From Terriglobia bacterium (GTDB taxonomy: Bacteria > Acidobacteriota > UBA6911): a stretch of 64,000 bases of DNA. Location of the stretch: positions 1 through 64,000 of the forward strand of contig JAIQGI010000051.1 of the NCBI GenBank assembly GCA_020072565.1, written 5' to 3'. Below the pieces are notes generated by a model that worked only from the letters and a program-made list of their open reading frames with translations, was not told the DNA's origin and made no database searches. The number at the start of each line of letters is the position of its first letter. Within the stretch, counting starts at the first letter, position 1. The translations under genes were made by a program, and so were the position numbers. Positions 28,458 through 37,095 of this stretch are shown here, piece by piece.

Positions 28458-30317
28458 TTACCAGAGAACGTTCCGCAGCGCCGGGTCGAAATACATCCGA
28501 TACGTCGCCATCTCCGTGAAACGGTAGAGCGGCATGAAATCGTCGCGCTGGGAGGACTGTTCCTGACCGGCATAGCGGAAAACCGCCGGGTCGTTGCTCG
28601 CCACCATCCATTGGTTTAGCGCTTCGTCGTCCTTCGGAATGCCTACCAGGTGCTTGTGCACGACCTGCTGCGCATAGACAACCGGCCCACGTACGATGGC
28701 CACCCGGTTGGGATGCTGCCGATCGATCGGCGCACGGCGGAAGCGCAGCGGGATCGTCATTTCGATCCGGTCGCCGCCTTGCCAGTCGCGCTGGATGGAC
28801 GCCCACTCGCCCGGCCGCGCCGCCACATTGACGATGTTCCCATTCACCTTGAACGAGACTCCGCTTGACCAGCCGGGCACGCGCAGCCGCAGCGCAAAAT
28901 TGGCCGGTTGCGCCAGTTCCAGCCGCATCGCGACCGTCTCGGCCTCCGGATAGGATGTCTCCTGCGTGAGCCGAACGGTGCGCCCGCCCGCCTCCCAGGT
29001 CACCGACGAGGGGAGATAGAGGTTGACGTGCAGCGCCGAGTCGTCCTTGAAGTAAATCAGGTTCTGGTACTCCACGACGTCCTGAAAATAGGTTCCGGAG
29101 CAGCAGGTGTAGTTGTTGCGCGAATAGATCTTCATTCCGGCGCCAAGCTGGTAGTTGGCATAGTAGAAGTGTTTGCCGTTTTCGACGATGGGGAGAGCCG
29201 CGCCAATGGCGTTGTAAAGCAGCCGCTCAATCCAGTCGCCGTAACGCGCTTCACCCGTGAACATCATCAAGTATTTTGCCAGCTTGAACGCCGCCCAGGA
29301 GCAGCACGGCGCCTCGAAGCTGTCGAGGCGGAGCGCCAGCGATTCACCGAGGGCGCCGTCGGCGAACACGTAGCGCTCGGCCGGTCCGAAACCTCCCGTT
29401 GCATAGCATTGCGAGCTCTGCAGAAAATCGTAGAAGTTTTTCAGGATCTGGAGAAGCCTGGGATCGCCCTCGATCAGGTAAGCCATGGCCGCGCCGCTGA
29501 ACGAGTTGCAGTGGCTGTAGGCGTGCACGCCATGGGCATTAGACGGCGCGTTGGTTTCGGCGAACTTGTTCCAGTAAGCGTCGTAGCGCCAGACGTCGCC
29601 GAACTCCTTGTATTTTGCCAGGCCCGTGAGCATATAGGCGCGATAAAGGTTTTCGCTGAGCGTGTACCACTCCAGCGGCGTCCCCGAGTGGAGTTCCCAG
29701 GGTGCGTTTGCGGCCGGCGTGCGCGTGCGATCGAGGCTTTTGATTCCCCAGTCGACGACCTTATCGATCAGCGCCGGCGTGCCGCCATGGCCGGCGTATT
29801 GGTGCATATCGGACAGCCCACCCACCAGCTTCTCCCATGGGTAGTGTTGCATGCGCGGGTTGCCGTCGGCGCCGATCGTTTTGGCCCATTCGTCGGCGAG
29901 TTTGACCGCCTTGCCGCGCAGCTCAGTGTCGTTGTTGGCTCTTGAGGTGCGCGCCATAGCCTGGAGCCACTGGCCGAAGATGACCGAAGAATCGCGGTTT
30001 GCCCAGCCCCCGAGCACCTTGCCCGGGGCGTTCAGCCCTGCGGCGCGGCGGAACCCATAGAGGATGTCGTCATCCGGGACGCGCAGGTAGTAGTCGCGCG
30101 CCGACTGGTACTGCTGCTGCCAGCGGCTCGGACCAAAGGCAATCCCCTGGTAATCGAACGGCTGTATCACGATCTTGCCCTTGGGCGTGATCTTGCTGCC
30201 GACGCTGCCGGCCGGCGTATTTTGTGCTGCCGGAACGCCCTGGGCGAGCGGCGAGAACACCACGGACGCCGCCGCCACCGTTCCCAAAAACTCGCGCCGA
30301 TCCATCGTGTTATCCAT
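28458..30317 (-). CDS. Tat-exported GH127-superfamily glycoside hydrolase
   Basis: A 619-residue enzyme with a twin-arginine signal (MDRREFLGTV) and the GH127 superfamily fold. GGFGPAE (E314 as possible acid/base), FEAPCCSW (E335, C338, C339) and NYTCCSG (C405, C406) supply the zinc-thiolate site, although the spacing of the first site, E-x-x-C-C, differs from canonical E-x-C. This marks a separate subfamily. A beta-sandwich C-terminus follows (RVPGWSSGVSFKVNG). The start has GGAAGGAGG at 8 nt. It is the last gene of the long minus-strand block 28458-40812, with the FAD oxidoreductase upstream separated by a hexamer-repeat hairpin. Its substrate is unknown. Confidence 0.85.
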   Translation of the reverse strand: MDNTMDRREFLGTVAAASVVFSPLAQGVPAAQNTPAGSVGSKITPKGKIVIQPFDYQGIAFGPSRWQQQYQSARDYYLRVPDDDILYGFRRAAGLNAPGKVLGGWANRDSSVIFGQWLQAMARTSRANNDTELRGKAVKLADEWAKTIGADGNPRMQHYPWEKLVGGLSDMHQYAGHGGTPALIDKVVDWGIKSLDRTRTPAANAPWELHSGTPLEWYTLSENLYRAYMLTGLAKYKEFGDVWRYDAYWNKFAETNAPSNAHGVHAYSHCNSFSGAAMAYLIEGDPRLLQILKNFYDFLQSSQCYATGGFGPAERYVFADGALGESLALRLDSFEAPCCSWAAFKLAKYLMMFTGEARYGDWIERLLYNAIGAALPIVENGKHFYYANYQLGAGMKIYSRNNYTCCSGTYFQDVVEYQNLIYFKDDSALHVNLYLPSSVTWEAGGRTVRLTQETSYPEAETVAMRLELAQPANFALRLRVPGWSSGVSFKVNGNIVNVAARPGEWASIQRDWQGGDRIEMTIPLRFRRAPIDRQHPNRVAIVRGPVVYAQQVVHKHLVGIPKDDEALNQWMVASNDPAVFRYAGQEQSSQRDDFMPLYRFTEMATYRMYFDPALRNVLW

Positions 30318-30400
30318 ATCCGCGGCCTCCTTCCAAACCGCAGCCAGTTGCCAAATGCCAAAATCCCCTGCAAGAAATTACTGTGACTACTTCGAAAATA

Positions 30401-30487
30401 GATCCGGTATCGCAATCGCCATCGCAATCGGAACTCTTGGCCGGCGAAAGCCGATAGCGACCTCGATATCGATTGCGATACCGATCC
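30401..30487. repeat. Hexamer-based palindromic element (ATCGCA type)
   Basis: The left arm 30401-30431 is built from near-tandem (A)ATCGC(C) hexamers. The right arm 30451-30487 is its approximate complement, with hexamers such as GATATC and GATTGC. A 19-nt spacer separates them. The RNA could fold into a long hairpin between the FAD oxidoreductase and GH127 genes. The architecture, though not the sequence, is repeated at 41300-41459. Confidence 0.65.
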
Positions 30488-30518
30488 CGACGTTTAACAA
30501 CCGGATAGGATGAGCTTT

Positions 30519-30550
30519 TCATGCGTCGTAGGGTGCGCCCTGGCGCATGA
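30519..30550. repeat. Dispersed dyad GGGTGCGCCCTGGCGCATGA
   Basis: TCATGCG at 30519-30525 pairs with CGCATGA at 30544-30550. The inner and right part match 8415-8434 at 19 of 20 bases. It is a second copy of the same mobile or REP-like unit, 18 bp past the stop of the FAD oxidoreductase gene. Confidence 0.6.
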
Positions 30551-30568
30551 TAGGGTGTTTCGCAACGT

Positions 30569-31966
30569 TTATGGATCGCGGCCTGTGACTTCCAGATCCA
30601 CGCCGTCTGCGCGCAGCTTGTCCTGGAGTTCCGGCACTTTCACGTCCCGGGGCTGGATCCCTTTTTGCGCTGCCAGGGAAGCTGCCAGGCCGGCAGCATG
30701 ACCGGTGGCCATGCAGTTGCCCATGCTCTTGGCCGCCGCGGCGGCCACATGGGAGGTTGAAATGCAGCGGCCGGCGACCAGTAGCCCGTCGAGTTTCTCA
30801 GGCACGAGCGCCCGGTAGGGCACGTCATGGGTCTTCATCGAACCGCCGGGCCCGCCGATTTCTCCCCCGGGATCCATGAGCCCGCTGCGCCATGCGATGA
30901 CATCCTCGAATTTCTGACCGGCTCTGGCATCCTGCTCGGTGATTACGTACAAGCCCTTGACGCGGCGGCTTTCCCGGACGCTGAGCTGTGGGCCGGCGGC
31001 GACCCACTCGATCTGGTTGATGTTCGGATTGTCCGATCCCCGCAGCGCCTGGGCCATCTGGAGGGCTTGCCGGCGGCTTGCGCACTCGGCCTTCGTGCGC
31101 TCCACGGGATCCGTGGCATCGATACGTCCCATATCCGCGGTTCCCGAATGGTTGATGAACCAACTGCTGCTCTGGACAATGGGCCTGATCTCCAGAAACC
31201 CTGACGGAATCAAAGGGTATTTCTTCCTCCCGTTGCGGATGGCCGACGAAATGTCGGCGGATCTGACCTTGGTCTTGTCGATGTTGGTGAGGGCCAGCGC
31301 CAGGGTCATCGGCATGAGACTCTTGGGATCCATCATGGTCTCCGCCCCCGCATAATACGAGACATCAGCATCGCCTGTGCAGTCGATTGCGGCCTTGGCA
31401 CGGACCACCATCAACCCGCGCTTGGTGCCGACTACCACGCCGGTCACGCGATTGCGCTCGACCACTGCATCCACGGCGCGCACATGCACCAAATAGCGCG
31501 CGCCGGCCGCTTCCAGGGCATCGAGAACCGCGACCTTGAGGTATTCGACGTTGCACCAGAGCTCATGCTTGTTCAGCGTGCCGATGCTCACCGCCTGGTC
31601 CCCATAGGCCACGAGCTTTTCGATCAGCAACTCGTGAACCGCTGAGCGCGGTTTGCCTCCGGGACGCACCTGGTTGATCTCCATTCCCAACATCCATGCC
31701 GCCACACCGCCGAAAAACGAGTGGTTCTCGATCAACAGGGTCTTCGCCCCGGCGCGGGCCGCCCCCAGCGCAGCTCCGATGCCGGCCGGGCCTCCCCCCA
31801 CCACCAGAACATCCACCGTGTCGAGGACGGGGTATCCGGACGCCGAGCGCATCGCCGGGGCTTGCGCGAAGCTGTGTGCGCTTCCCCCGGCCACCGCCAT
31901 TACGCCGACTCCGGCCGCTCCCGTTTGTAGGAATCCTCTCCTCGAGAGACTTCGCTGCTTTTTCAT
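30569..31966 (-). CDS. Tat-exported FAD-dependent oxidoreductase
   Basis: A 465-residue flavoprotein of the FAD_oxidored (PF12831-like) group. The twin-arginine signal SRRGFLQTG (residues 8-16) shows export of a folded, cofactor-loaded enzyme. The Rossmann dinucleotide-binding motif VVGGGPAGIG starts near residue 55. AAIDCTGDADVSYYAG is the second conserved FAD-contact block, and the C-terminal GRCISTSHVAAA closes the site. The start has GGAGG at 8 nt. Family members include uncharacterised periplasmic oxidoreductases often found in polysaccharide loci. A role in oxidising a released sugar is inference from its position between GH127 and an MFS carrier. Confidence 0.85.
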   Translation of the reverse strand: MKKQRSLSRRGFLQTGAAGVGVMAVAGGSAHSFAQAPAMRSASGYPVLDTVDVLVVGGGPAGIGAALGAARAGAKTLLIENHSFFGGVAAWMLGMEINQVRPGGKPRSAVHELLIEKLVAYGDQAVSIGTLNKHELWCNVEYLKVAVLDALEAAGARYLVHVRAVDAVVERNRVTGVVVGTKRGLMVVRAKAAIDCTGDADVSYYAGAETMMDPKSLMPMTLALALTNIDKTKVRSADISSAIRNGRKKYPLIPSGFLEIRPIVQSSSWFINHSGTADMGRIDATDPVERTKAECASRRQALQMAQALRGSDNPNINQIEWVAAGPQLSVRESRRVKGLYVITEQDARAGQKFEDVIAWRSGLMDPGGEIGGPGGSMKTHDVPYRALVPEKLDGLLVAGRCISTSHVAAAAAKSMGNCMATGHAAGLAASLAAQKGIQPRDVKVPELQDKLRADGVDLEVTGRDP

Positions 31967-32114
31967 GGCATCCGCCTCCAGCGTGACCTTCTGGGCGATC
32001 TTGCTTGTGTGCCCTAGAGCCTATACCAGAACGGCTCACGAAACGTATCGATTATTTAACACGCCGGAAACCCACCGTGACTTCAAAGCTGAGGAAGGGA
32101 ATGTCGGGGACTGT

Positions 32115-33419
32115 TCAGGGGCCGGCCTGCACGGCCGGCTCTTGCGCCGTGAGGATGGGGACGTCTATTGGCTGCACGTTGCGGATGATCACCACGATCA
32201 GCAGGAATGCGAGCACATGGAGTGTCCCCGCGATCATGAAGATGGGGCCATATCCGGTGCCGTATTTGAGCATCTGGCCGGCAAGCTCCCCGAAGACGAT
32301 GCCGCCCATCGCGCCACCAAAGCCGACCAGGCCGGCGACGGCACCTACGACCCGGCGTGGAAATATGTCGGCCGGCAACGTCATCACCAGCGTGGACCAA
32401 GCCTGCTGTCCGAAATACGCGATCGCGAAGGGAACGATAATCCAGCGATTCGAGGCGAAGGGAACGAACAGGAGGCAAGGCATGACGGATACGCTGACTC
32501 CCAAGGCGATCTTGCGGGCGCGGTTCAGCGCGAATCCCCGCCCGACCAGCCAGCTCGAAAATGAGCCGACGACCAGGCAGCCGATGCCGGCGGCCGCCCA
32601 CGGTATCCAGGCGTAATACCCCACCTCCTTGACGTTGTACCCGCGCGTATCCAGCAGATACTTTGGCAGCCAGAACGCGATGAAATACCAGACGGCGTCG
32701 GTGAGAAACTTGGCGATGACCAGGGTCCAGACCTGCGAGTAGCGGAAGAGTCGAATCCAGGGAATGCCGGGATCTCTCGGTCCGCTCACTGCCATTATTT
32801 CCTGCAGTTCGCTCCTTTCGGCGCCGGAAAGCCGGGGATGACGTGCCGGCGGGTAATAAGCACGCAGCCACCACACGGTCCAGACGAGTCCTGCAGCTCC
32901 CGAGAAATAAAAAACCCAGGGCCAACGGGCGTAGGACAAAATGGCGGCGATCGCGGGAGGGGCGATGATTCCCCCCACGGCCGTTCCCGCATTGATGATA
33001 CCCATCGCCGTCGAGCGCTCCCGCATCGGGAACCACTCGGCCACGGCCTTGGTGGCCGCCGGGAAGCCACCGCCCTCACCTACTCCAAGCATGAGACGGC
33101 TTATGGCCAGCGCCGTGAAACCGGTCGCGAGGCCATGACTGGCGCACGCCAGCGACCACCACGCCATAATCAGAAAGAACCCCAAACGTGTGCCCAGTGC
33201 GTCGATCAGCTTTCCGCCGATGACATACATCAGACCATAGGTGATCAGGAATGCAGTGTTCAGGTGCGCGAATTTTTCGTCCGGGATGGGGATTTGCTTC
33301 CTGATCTCGCCCACGGCCACCGAAAGCGTCTGCCGGTCGAAATAGCTGACGGTGATCGCGGCGCAAAGCAGAATCGCGATCCACCAGCGAGTGGCAATGC
33401 GAGGAATCCTGACTTCCAT
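32115..33419 (-). CDS. MFS transporter, anion:cation symporter-like (sugar acid type)
   Basis: A 434-residue, twelve-helix major facilitator. The helix 1 region ITVSYFDRQTLSVA, the GGKLIDALGTRLGF loop 2-3 motif and LGVGEGGGFPAATKAVAEWF resemble the ACS family (hexuronate, galactonate and tartrate carriers). The ATG at 33419 (MEVRIPR) is chosen because it begins just before helix 1; the upstream ATG at 33461 lies inside a hairpin repeat. It sits downstream of the dehydrogenase and transketolase genes on the same strand and is the likely importer for the pathway. An acidic sugar substrate is suggested by the family but not proven. Confidence 0.9.
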   Translation of the reverse strand: MEVRIPRIATRWWIAILLCAAITVSYFDRQTLSVAVGEIRKQIPIPDEKFAHLNTAFLITYGLMYVIGGKLIDALGTRLGFFLIMAWWSLACASHGLATGFTALAISRLMLGVGEGGGFPAATKAVAEWFPMRERSTAMGIINAGTAVGGIIAPPAIAAILSYARWPWVFYFSGAAGLVWTVWWLRAYYPPARHPRLSGAERSELQEIMAVSGPRDPGIPWIRLFRYSQVWTLVIAKFLTDAVWYFIAFWLPKYLLDTRGYNVKEVGYYAWIPWAAAGIGCLVVGSFSSWLVGRGFALNRARKIALGVSVSVMPCLLFVPFASNRWIIVPFAIAYFGQQAWSTLVMTLPADIFPRRVVGAVAGLVGFGGAMGGIVFGELAGQMLKYGTGYGPIFMIAGTLHVLAFLLIVVIIRNVQPIDVPILTAQEPAVQAGP

Positions 33420-33448
33420 AATCTCGGCCCATATAATCGGGGTCGGCT

Positions 33449-33489
33449 CTGCAAAGGTCAAAAAAATCCGTTTTTTTTGACTTTTGCAG
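33449..33489. repeat. TCTGCAAA-type hairpin within the sugar operon
   Basis: CTGCAAAGGTCAAAAAAA (33449-33466) is nearly complementary to 33471-33489 around a TCCG loop. Outer GGGGTCGG and CGATCCCC blocks extend the similarity to the elements at 28387 and 34431. It separates the MFS gene from the dehydrogenase gene upstream and could attenuate transcription between them. Confidence 0.65.
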
Positions 33490-33506
33490 ATTCGATCCCC
33501 TTGCCC

Positions 33507-34394
33507 TCAGCCTCGCACTTGTACCTTGGCCAGGTTCTCGTAGAACTCGACGAGGCCGCTGTGGTCGTTCCCGGCTTTGCCGTCCACTTTGAGCGCCTGC
33601 ATGATTTCCAGGACCTGGCTGGAGAGTGGGATCGGCACGCCCAGGCTATGGGCAGTGTCGAGCGCGTTCATGAGATCCTTGATATGGAGTTCGATGCGGA
33701 AGCCCGGCTTGAAGTTGCCTGCCAGGATCATGGGCATTTTGGCGTCCATCACGGTGCTGCCGGCCAGGCCGGCGCGGATGGCCTGGAAGACCATCCTGGG
33801 ATCGACGCCGGCCTTCGTCGCCAGAACCATTGCTTCGGAAAGGGCGGCGATGTTCAGCGCCACAATGATCTGATTGGCGAGTTTGGTGACGTTGCCGCTG
33901 CCGATTTCGCCGCCGCGCGTGACCGATGCGCCCATGACCCCAAGAATATCCTTCACTTCGGCGAACGCCTGTTGCGGCCCGCCGGCCATGATGGCGAGGG
34001 TGCCCTCGATGGCCTTGGGTTCGCCGCCGCTTACCGGCGCGTCGAGCATGGGGACGCCTTTCTTCGCAAAGCAAGCGGCAATTTCCCGGCTCGCCAGGGG
34101 AGCAATGGAACTCATGTCGATGAAAATGGAGCCTGCGCGAATCCCCTCGATTACACCCTCCTTACCCAGCGCTGCCTCTTTAACCTCGGGAGAATTGGGC
34201 AGCATGGTGATAATCACTTCGCTGCGTGCCGCCACATCCTTGGGAGACTGGCCCGCCACGGCGCCGGCTCGAGCCATTTCCGTGACGGGCTCGGGTCGAA
34301 TATCGTGAACAACCAGCTCGTGACCCGCCTTCAGCAGGTTCTTCGCCATGGGCTTGCCCATGATGCCCAAACCGATAAAACCAATTTTTTTCAT
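33507..34394 (-). CDS. Beta-hydroxyacid dehydrogenase, GarR/3-HIBADH type
   Basis: A 295-residue NAD(P)-dependent dehydrogenase. The N-terminal Rossmann motif GFIGLGIMGKPMAKNL (5-20), the substrate motif DAPVSGGEPKA (118-128) and the catalytic Lys171 in SGNVTKLANQ are all present. Length and motifs fit 2-hydroxy-3-oxopropionate (tartronate semialdehyde) reductase or 3-hydroxyisobutyrate dehydrogenase. The ATG at 34394 has AAGGAG at 6 nt; the frame up to 34436 is part of a repeat. It follows the transketolase subunit genes and would reduce a 2- or 3-oxo acid product of the pathway. The exact substrate is not determinable. Confidence 0.9.
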   Translation of the reverse strand: MKKIGFIGLGIMGKPMAKNLLKAGHELVVHDIRPEPVTEMARAGAVAGQSPKDVAARSEVIITMLPNSPEVKEAALGKEGVIEGIRAGSIFIDMSSIAPLASREIAACFAKKGVPMLDAPVSGGEPKAIEGTLAIMAGGPQQAFAEVKDILGVMGASVTRGGEIGSGNVTKLANQIIVALNIAALSEAMVLATKAGVDPRMVFQAIRAGLAGSTVMDAKMPMILAGNFKPGFRIELHIKDLMNALDTAHSLGVPIPLSSQVLEIMQALKVDGKAGNDHSGLVEFYENLAKVQVRG

Positions 34395-34430
34395 GTCAGC
34401 TCCTTGAAGCACCCAATCCGGAGATCGGAT

Positions 34431-34473
34431 CTGCAAAATTTAAAAAATCCGCCCGTTTTTCAACTTTTGCGGG
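34431..34473. repeat. TCTGCAAA-type hairpin overlapping a gene end
   Basis: CTGCAAAATTTAAAAAATCCG at 34431-34451 (21 bp, shown by position) partly pairs with 34454-34473. The element overlaps the last codons and the stop of the transketolase C subunit (ending LKNGRIF at 34440), so a copy of this repeat family supplies part of the coding sequence. Confidence 0.55.
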
Positions 34474-35405
34474 TCCAATCCTATTGTTTCCATGGTGCTG
34501 GCGGCAATCTGGTTGGCTGTGAGGCTATACGCTTCCAGCAGATCCTTATAGCTCTGCGCCGACTGACCGAAGTTGTCTTCGATTCCCACACATCGCACGG
34601 GGATGCCCTGGCCGCGGAAGGCGAAAGTGATTACGCTTGCCAGGCCGCCGATCAGGGAATGTTCCTCAGCGGTGACGATGCCCTTCATCCCCAGAGCAAG
34701 AGCCTGTAATGCCCTTTCGTCAACCGGCTTGAGGGTGCTCACATTCACGACGCGCAACGAGATTCCCTTGGTTTCGAGGGACTCTGCGGCTGCAAGCGCT
34801 TCGGAAACCATCTGACCCATGGCAAAAACGACGACGTCCCTGCCGTCGCGAACGAGGGCGGGCTTCCCGATTTCGAAAGGCGTGTCTTCAGGAGTCACAT
34901 CGGTGAGATCGTTGCGTGTGATCCGCATGTAGACTGGGCCGTGAAAAGCGGCGATCGCACGCGTCATTTTGCGGGTCTCGACGGCGTCCGCAGGTACGAG
35001 AACCGTGAGGTTGGGGATGGCCCGCATGATGGCCACGTCCTCCACCGTCTGGTGCGAAGAACCGTCGCCATAATCTGACAGTCCGGCGCTCGAGCCGACG
35101 ATCTTGACGTTGAGCTTCGGGATGCAGATGCCCTGGCGTATCTGATCAAAGGATCGCCCGGCTGCGAAGACCGCGAAGGAATTGGTGAACGGGATCTTTC
35201 CGGTCAGCGAGAGGCCGGCGGCAAAGGAGGTCATGTTGGCTTCGCCGATCCCCATTTCGAAGAAGCGCTCGGGAAACGCTTCTTCGAAGTAGCAGGTCAT
35301 GGTGGACTTGCCCAAATCAGCCTCGAGCACCACGACGTTGGGATTTTCCCGGCCGAGTTCGACCAGCGTGCGGCCATAGACCTCGCGTGGATTCTGCATT
35401 CTCAT
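34440..35405 (-). CDS. Transketolase C-terminal subunit (split transketolase)
   Basis: About 321 residues covering the PYR and C-terminal domains of a transketolase. EADLGKST, the conserved MGIGEANMTSFAAGL block with the catalytic-type Glu that activates thiamine diphosphate, and SFAVFAAGRSFDQIRQG are typical. It pairs with the N-terminal subunit at 35499-36338, as in known split transketolases. Candidate starts are ATG 35417, 35405 and 35399 around an AGGGAGG at 35418-35424; 35405 gives the best compromise. The C-terminus (LKNGRIF) lies inside a hairpin repeat. With the isomerase and dehydrogenase it forms a sugar-cleaving pathway. Confidence 0.88.
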   Translation of the reverse strand: MRMQNPREVYGRTLVELGRENPNVVVLEADLGKSTMTCYFEEAFPERFFEMGIGEANMTSFAAGLSLTGKIPFTNSFAVFAAGRSFDQIRQGICIPKLNVKIVGSSAGLSDYGDGSSHQTVEDVAIMRAIPNLTVLVPADAVETRKMTRAIAAFHGPVYMRITRNDLTDVTPEDTPFEIGKPALVRDGRDVVVFAMGQMVSEALAAAESLETKGISLRVVNVSTLKPVDERALQALALGMKGIVTAEEHSLIGGLASVITFAFRGQGIPVRCVGIEDNFGQSAQSYKDLLEAYSLTANQIAASTMETIGLDPQKLKNGRIF

Positions 35406-35498
35406 GGGATCAATCATCCTCCCTCGCTGCGCCGTCGGGACCACGAGACCAACGAAATAGACGAAAGTCGTTTTGGGAATTTCGTGTGTTTCGCGGCT

Positions 35499-36338
35499 TC
35501 ACTGTTCCTTCCCCAGTTCCCGGCAGGCCTGAGCGAACTGTTCGGCGTTCAGGATGCCGTTGTGAAACTCCGGCCGGTTCTCCGCAAACGAGATCCCCTT
35601 CCCCTTGATCGTGTGTGCGATGACCATCTTGGGCTTCCCCTGGATCTCGTTCACGGCGTCGAGTGCCTCGAGGATGGCCGCGATATTGTGGCCATCGGTC
35701 TCGAGCACGTGCCAGCCGAACGCCCTCCACTTCTCTGGATAGGGGGAGGTGTCGTAGCGCCTGGCGATGGGGCCGGTCGCCATCAAGCGGTTGTTGTCGA
35801 GGATCGCCACCAGGTTATCCAGCTTATAGAACGCTGCTGTATGTGAAGCCTCCCAGACCTGGCCCTCAGCCGCTTCCCCGTCTCCGAGGATGCAGTAGAC
35901 GCGGCTCTCCCGGCCGTCGATCCTGAGCCCGGCAGCCATGCCGCAGGCGATCGATATGCCCTGTCCCAGCGAGCCCGTGTTGGCCTCGATGCCCGGCGTT
36001 TTGAGCCGGTCAGGATGCCCCTGCAGCATGGCTCCCAACGTCTTGACTTTCTTCAATTCATGTTTGGGGAAATAGCCGCATTCGGCGAGGGCGGCATACT
36101 GCGCGAGTGCGCTGTGGCCCTTGCTGAGGAGAAAGCGGTCGCGGTCGGGCCAGGCGGGATCAGCCGGATCATGGCGCATCTTTGCGAAGTAGAGCGCAGT
36201 GACGATGTCGGCCGCAGAACAGGAACCGCCCAGGTGCCCTCTCTGCCCCACGCCGACCATTTCCACAATGTGCAGGCGGATCAATGCGGCTATCCGCTCG
36301 AGTTCCTTGATGCTGCGTGTCTGGTGGAACATTTCCAT
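35499..36338 (-). CDS. Transketolase N-terminal subunit (split transketolase)
   Basis: A 279-residue thiamine-diphosphate-binding PP domain. The binding motif is complete: GDG at 152-154 and NN at 182-183 (LGDGEAAEGQ...AILDNN). GHLGGSCSAADIVTALY and LSKGHSALAQYA are the usual transketolase blocks. Its start ATG overlaps the stop of the upstream racemase-like gene (TAATG), showing translational coupling. The C subunit gene follows after 93 bp. Split enzymes of this form include the apulose-4-phosphate transketolase AptAB, a precedent and not proof of the substrate here. Confidence 0.92.
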   Translation of the reverse strand: MEMFHQTRSIKELERIAALIRLHIVEMVGVGQRGHLGGSCSAADIVTALYFAKMRHDPADPAWPDRDRFLLSKGHSALAQYAALAECGYFPKHELKKVKTLGAMLQGHPDRLKTPGIEANTGSLGQGISIACGMAAGLRIDGRESRVYCILGDGEAAEGQVWEASHTAAFYKLDNLVAILDNNRLMATGPIARRYDTSPYPEKWRAFGWHVLETDGHNIAAILEALDAVNEIQGKPKMVIAHTIKGKGISFAENRPEFHNGILNAEQFAQACRELGKEQ

Positions 36339-37021
36339 TATCCGATCGCTTCCAGGATTTGACGGATCCTGTTGAAGGAGGTGCGTCCGCTATTGTAGAC
36401 GGGGACCTTCGTGTGGTCGAGTCGTGGTTCGAGTGCGGTCATCGAAACCTGAGCCATGACGATGGCATCGACTTCACCGGACAGGCGGTCGATTTCCTCG
36501 AGCAGCATGTCGTTGTGCTTTTCCGGATTGCCGGCCTTGAGAATCCGGAAGGCCTCGCTGCAGAGGCGAAGCTTGACGTCGATCACTTTCCCCGCTTCTT
36601 CGGCCGCGAGACGCAAGAGGCGCTCGGAAGAGGGCACGGTCGTCGGCACCGTGGCCAGCAGTCCGATCCGATCGCCGTCCTGGACGGCGAGGTCCATCAT
36701 GGGCCGGTCGATCTGTAACATTGGCGTCTCAATCATCGGCTGCGCATACTCGGCCGCCCGGTTGAACGTGGAGCAGGCGAGCAATATCAGATCCACTCCG
36801 TACTCCTGTTGCGACAAGGCGGCCTGCACAAACTTGGCGTAATTCTTTTTGGGGATCGTGCCGGGCTCACAGGCGAAGTTGGTGTTCTGGATGGTGTCGT
36901 CCACCCAGTGCACCACTTCCACTTCCGGGATGATCTCGTCGATATACTTCTGTACGGCGCGCGTTGTGATCAGCGCCGCGTGAATAATGCCCAGCTTCTT
37001 TCCCTTCAGACCTTTTCGCAT
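36338..37021 (-). CDS. Asp/Glu racemase superfamily protein lacking the second cysteine
   Basis: A 227-residue protein of the Asp/Glu/hydantoin racemase fold, a two-domain alpha/beta protein. The first catalytic Cys is present (C83 in LLACSTFN). The expected second Cys site reads IVMAQVSMTAL, with Gln191 in place of Cys. Thus a two-base cysteine racemase mechanism is unlikely; decarboxylase- or isomerase-like chemistry, as in arylmalonate decarboxylase relatives, is possible. The ATG at 37021 has CAGGAG at 8 nt. It is translationally coupled to the transketolase N subunit. Its function in the sugar pathway is unknown. Confidence 0.8.
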   Translation of the reverse strand: MRKGLKGKKLGIIHAALITTRAVQKYIDEIIPEVEVVHWVDDTIQNTNFACEPGTIPKKNYAKFVQAALSQQEYGVDLILLACSTFNRAAEYAQPMIETPMLQIDRPMMDLAVQDGDRIGLLATVPTTVPSSERLLRLAAEEAGKVIDVKLRLCSEAFRILKAGNPEKHNDMLLEEIDRLSGEVDAIVMAQVSMTALEPRLDHTKVPVYNSGRTSFNRIRQILEAIG

Positions 37022-37095
37022 TCGATCACTCCTGTCGTGCGGAATCATAATCCGCCACGGAAAATTTCGCGGATCTCTCGAAGTCATTCTCGGAA

